In this document: piece after piece, positions 4,975-5,623 of the stretch
How the letters are laid out: each line of letters begins with the position of its first letter
Position numbering within the stretch: the first letter of the stretch is position 1
Origin: Alphaproteobacteria bacterium
GTDB lineage: Bacteria > Pseudomonadota > Alphaproteobacteria > Micavibrionales > Micavibrionaceae
Assembly (NCBI GenBank): GCA_020442505.1
Contig: JAGRJZ010000062.1
Span: 1 to 5,623 of the forward strand
Direction: 5' to 3'
DNA length: 5,623 bases
Notes under the pieces: generated by a model
The model's input: the letters and a program-made list of their open reading frames with translations, nothing else
The model's database searches: none
What the model was told of the DNA's origin: nothing
Program-made: the position numbers and the translations under genes

Positions 4975-5623
4975 GTGAATAATTTTGGACGCAATCTGGC
5001 TTTCTGGTTCGGTCTGGGCCTTATCTTGCTTTTTCTATTCAACTTTTTCCAGGCGGCCGATGTCGGACAACAAGCCGGCGCGAAAGACGTCCCCTATAGC
5101 GACTTTATGGCGGATGCCGCCGGCGGGAAGATCTCGGACGTTACCATTCGCGGCGACGAGATTCACGGCCATTACACCGGCGACGGGAAGGCCTTTAAAA
5201 CGGTTGTTCCCGAGAACGAGAACGTGGTCGCGCGGCTGGATAAAACGGGGGTCCGCATCACCGCCGAACGCGAGACCATTAGTTTCCTCGATATTCTGAT
5301 CTCCTGGTTTCCGATGTTGCTGTTGATCGGGGTTTGGATTTTTCTGCTCCGCCAGATGCAGGGCAAAGGCGGCGGCGGCGCGATGGGCTTTGGAAAAAGC
5401 CGTGCGCGGATGCTGACTGAGGCCCATGGCAAGGTCACATTTGCCGATGTCGCCGGGATCGACGAAGCAAAAACAGAGCTGGAAGAGGTCGTTGAATTCC
5501 TGAAAGACCCCCAGAAATTCCAGCGTCTGGGCGGAAAGATTCCCAAGGGCGCGCTGCTCGTCGGCCCGCCCGGAACCGGGAAGACGCTTGTGGCCCGGGC
5601 CGTGGCCGGAGAGGCCGAAGTGC
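4975..5623 (+). CDS. ftsH: ATP-dependent zinc metalloprotease FtsH (N-terminal part, truncated by window edge)
   Basis: The first 216 codons of the inner-membrane AAA+ protease that degrades misfolded membrane proteins and regulators such as RpoH. Transmembrane segment 1 is at about 8-25, a periplasmic domain at 26-104 (with the family PYSDFM segment at 40-45), and transmembrane segment 2 at about 106-125. A glycine-rich linker follows (GKGGGGAMGFGKSRARM, 130-146), then the AAA module entry VTFADVAGIDEAK (154-166) and Walker A GPPGTGKT (197-204). Walker B, the SRH region and the HEXXH zinc site lie beyond the edge. The start is GTG at 4975, with AAGGA (4960-4964) 10 bases upstream; the resulting N-terminus NNFGRNLAFW is typical of alphaproteobacterial FtsH. 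It is preceded by tilS and its own probable heat-shock promoter. Confidence 0.97.
   Translation, partial: MNNFGRNLAFWFGLGLILLFLFNFFQAADVGQQAGAKDVPYSDFMADAAGGKISDVTIRGDEIHGHYTGDGKAFKTVVPENENVVARLDKTGVRITAERETISFLDILISWFPMLLLIGVWIFLLRQMQGKGGGGAMGFGKSRARMLTEAHGKVTFADVAGIDEAKTELEEVVEFLKDPQKFQRLGGKIPKGALLVGPPGTGKTLVARAVAGEAEV

Overview
The window looks like a chromosomal segment of an alphaproteobacterium. It is moderately GC-rich and has the gene order pal-cpoB-tilS-ftsH, a class A small heat-shock protein gene followed directly by a DUF1150 gene, alphaproteobacterial-type heat-shock promoters, and a ROSE-type RNA thermometer leader. I cannot place it to order or genus from the sequence alone. 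No rRNA, tRNA, mobile element, CRISPR array or insertion sequence was seen.

Layout. Bases 1-505 (minus strand) hold the N-terminal 168 codons of a HAD-family sugar phosphatase resembling sucrose-6-phosphate phosphatase; it runs off the left edge. Bases 506-685 form a divergent control region. A minus-strand sigma-70-like promoter for the phosphatase overlaps a plus-strand heat-shock promoter, and this is followed by a roughly 100-nt structured leader whose last hairpin hides the hsp20 ribosome binding site. Bases 686-2253 form a tight three-gene run: hsp20, the DUF1150 gene (4-base overlap), and a degenerate SirB1/transglutaminase-like protein. Bases 2254-2370 are non-coding and contain a palindromic pair of GANTC sites. 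Then come pal (2371-2913), cpoB (2940-3809) and tilS (3837-4862). A 112-base gap with a second heat-shock-like promoter follows, and then the first 216 codons of ftsH, cut by the right edge.

How the genes fit together. The two ends of the plus-strand cluster are proteostasis genes: an sHsp holdase and the FtsH membrane protease. Both are preceded by CTTG-N17-[TCTATCT/TTTATAT] elements, which suggests a shared heat-shock sigma factor (RpoH). hsp20 appears to be controlled twice, by the sigma factor and by RNA melting. In the middle, Pal and CpoB belong to the Tol-Pal envelope-constriction machinery, although tolB is not directly upstream as it usually is. TilS is the essential tRNA-Ile lysidine synthetase, often found next to ftsH. 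Most of the window is ordinary alphaproteobacterial core genome. The hsp20 leader and the divergent phosphatase junction are its most interesting parts, and I see no clearly new multi-gene system.
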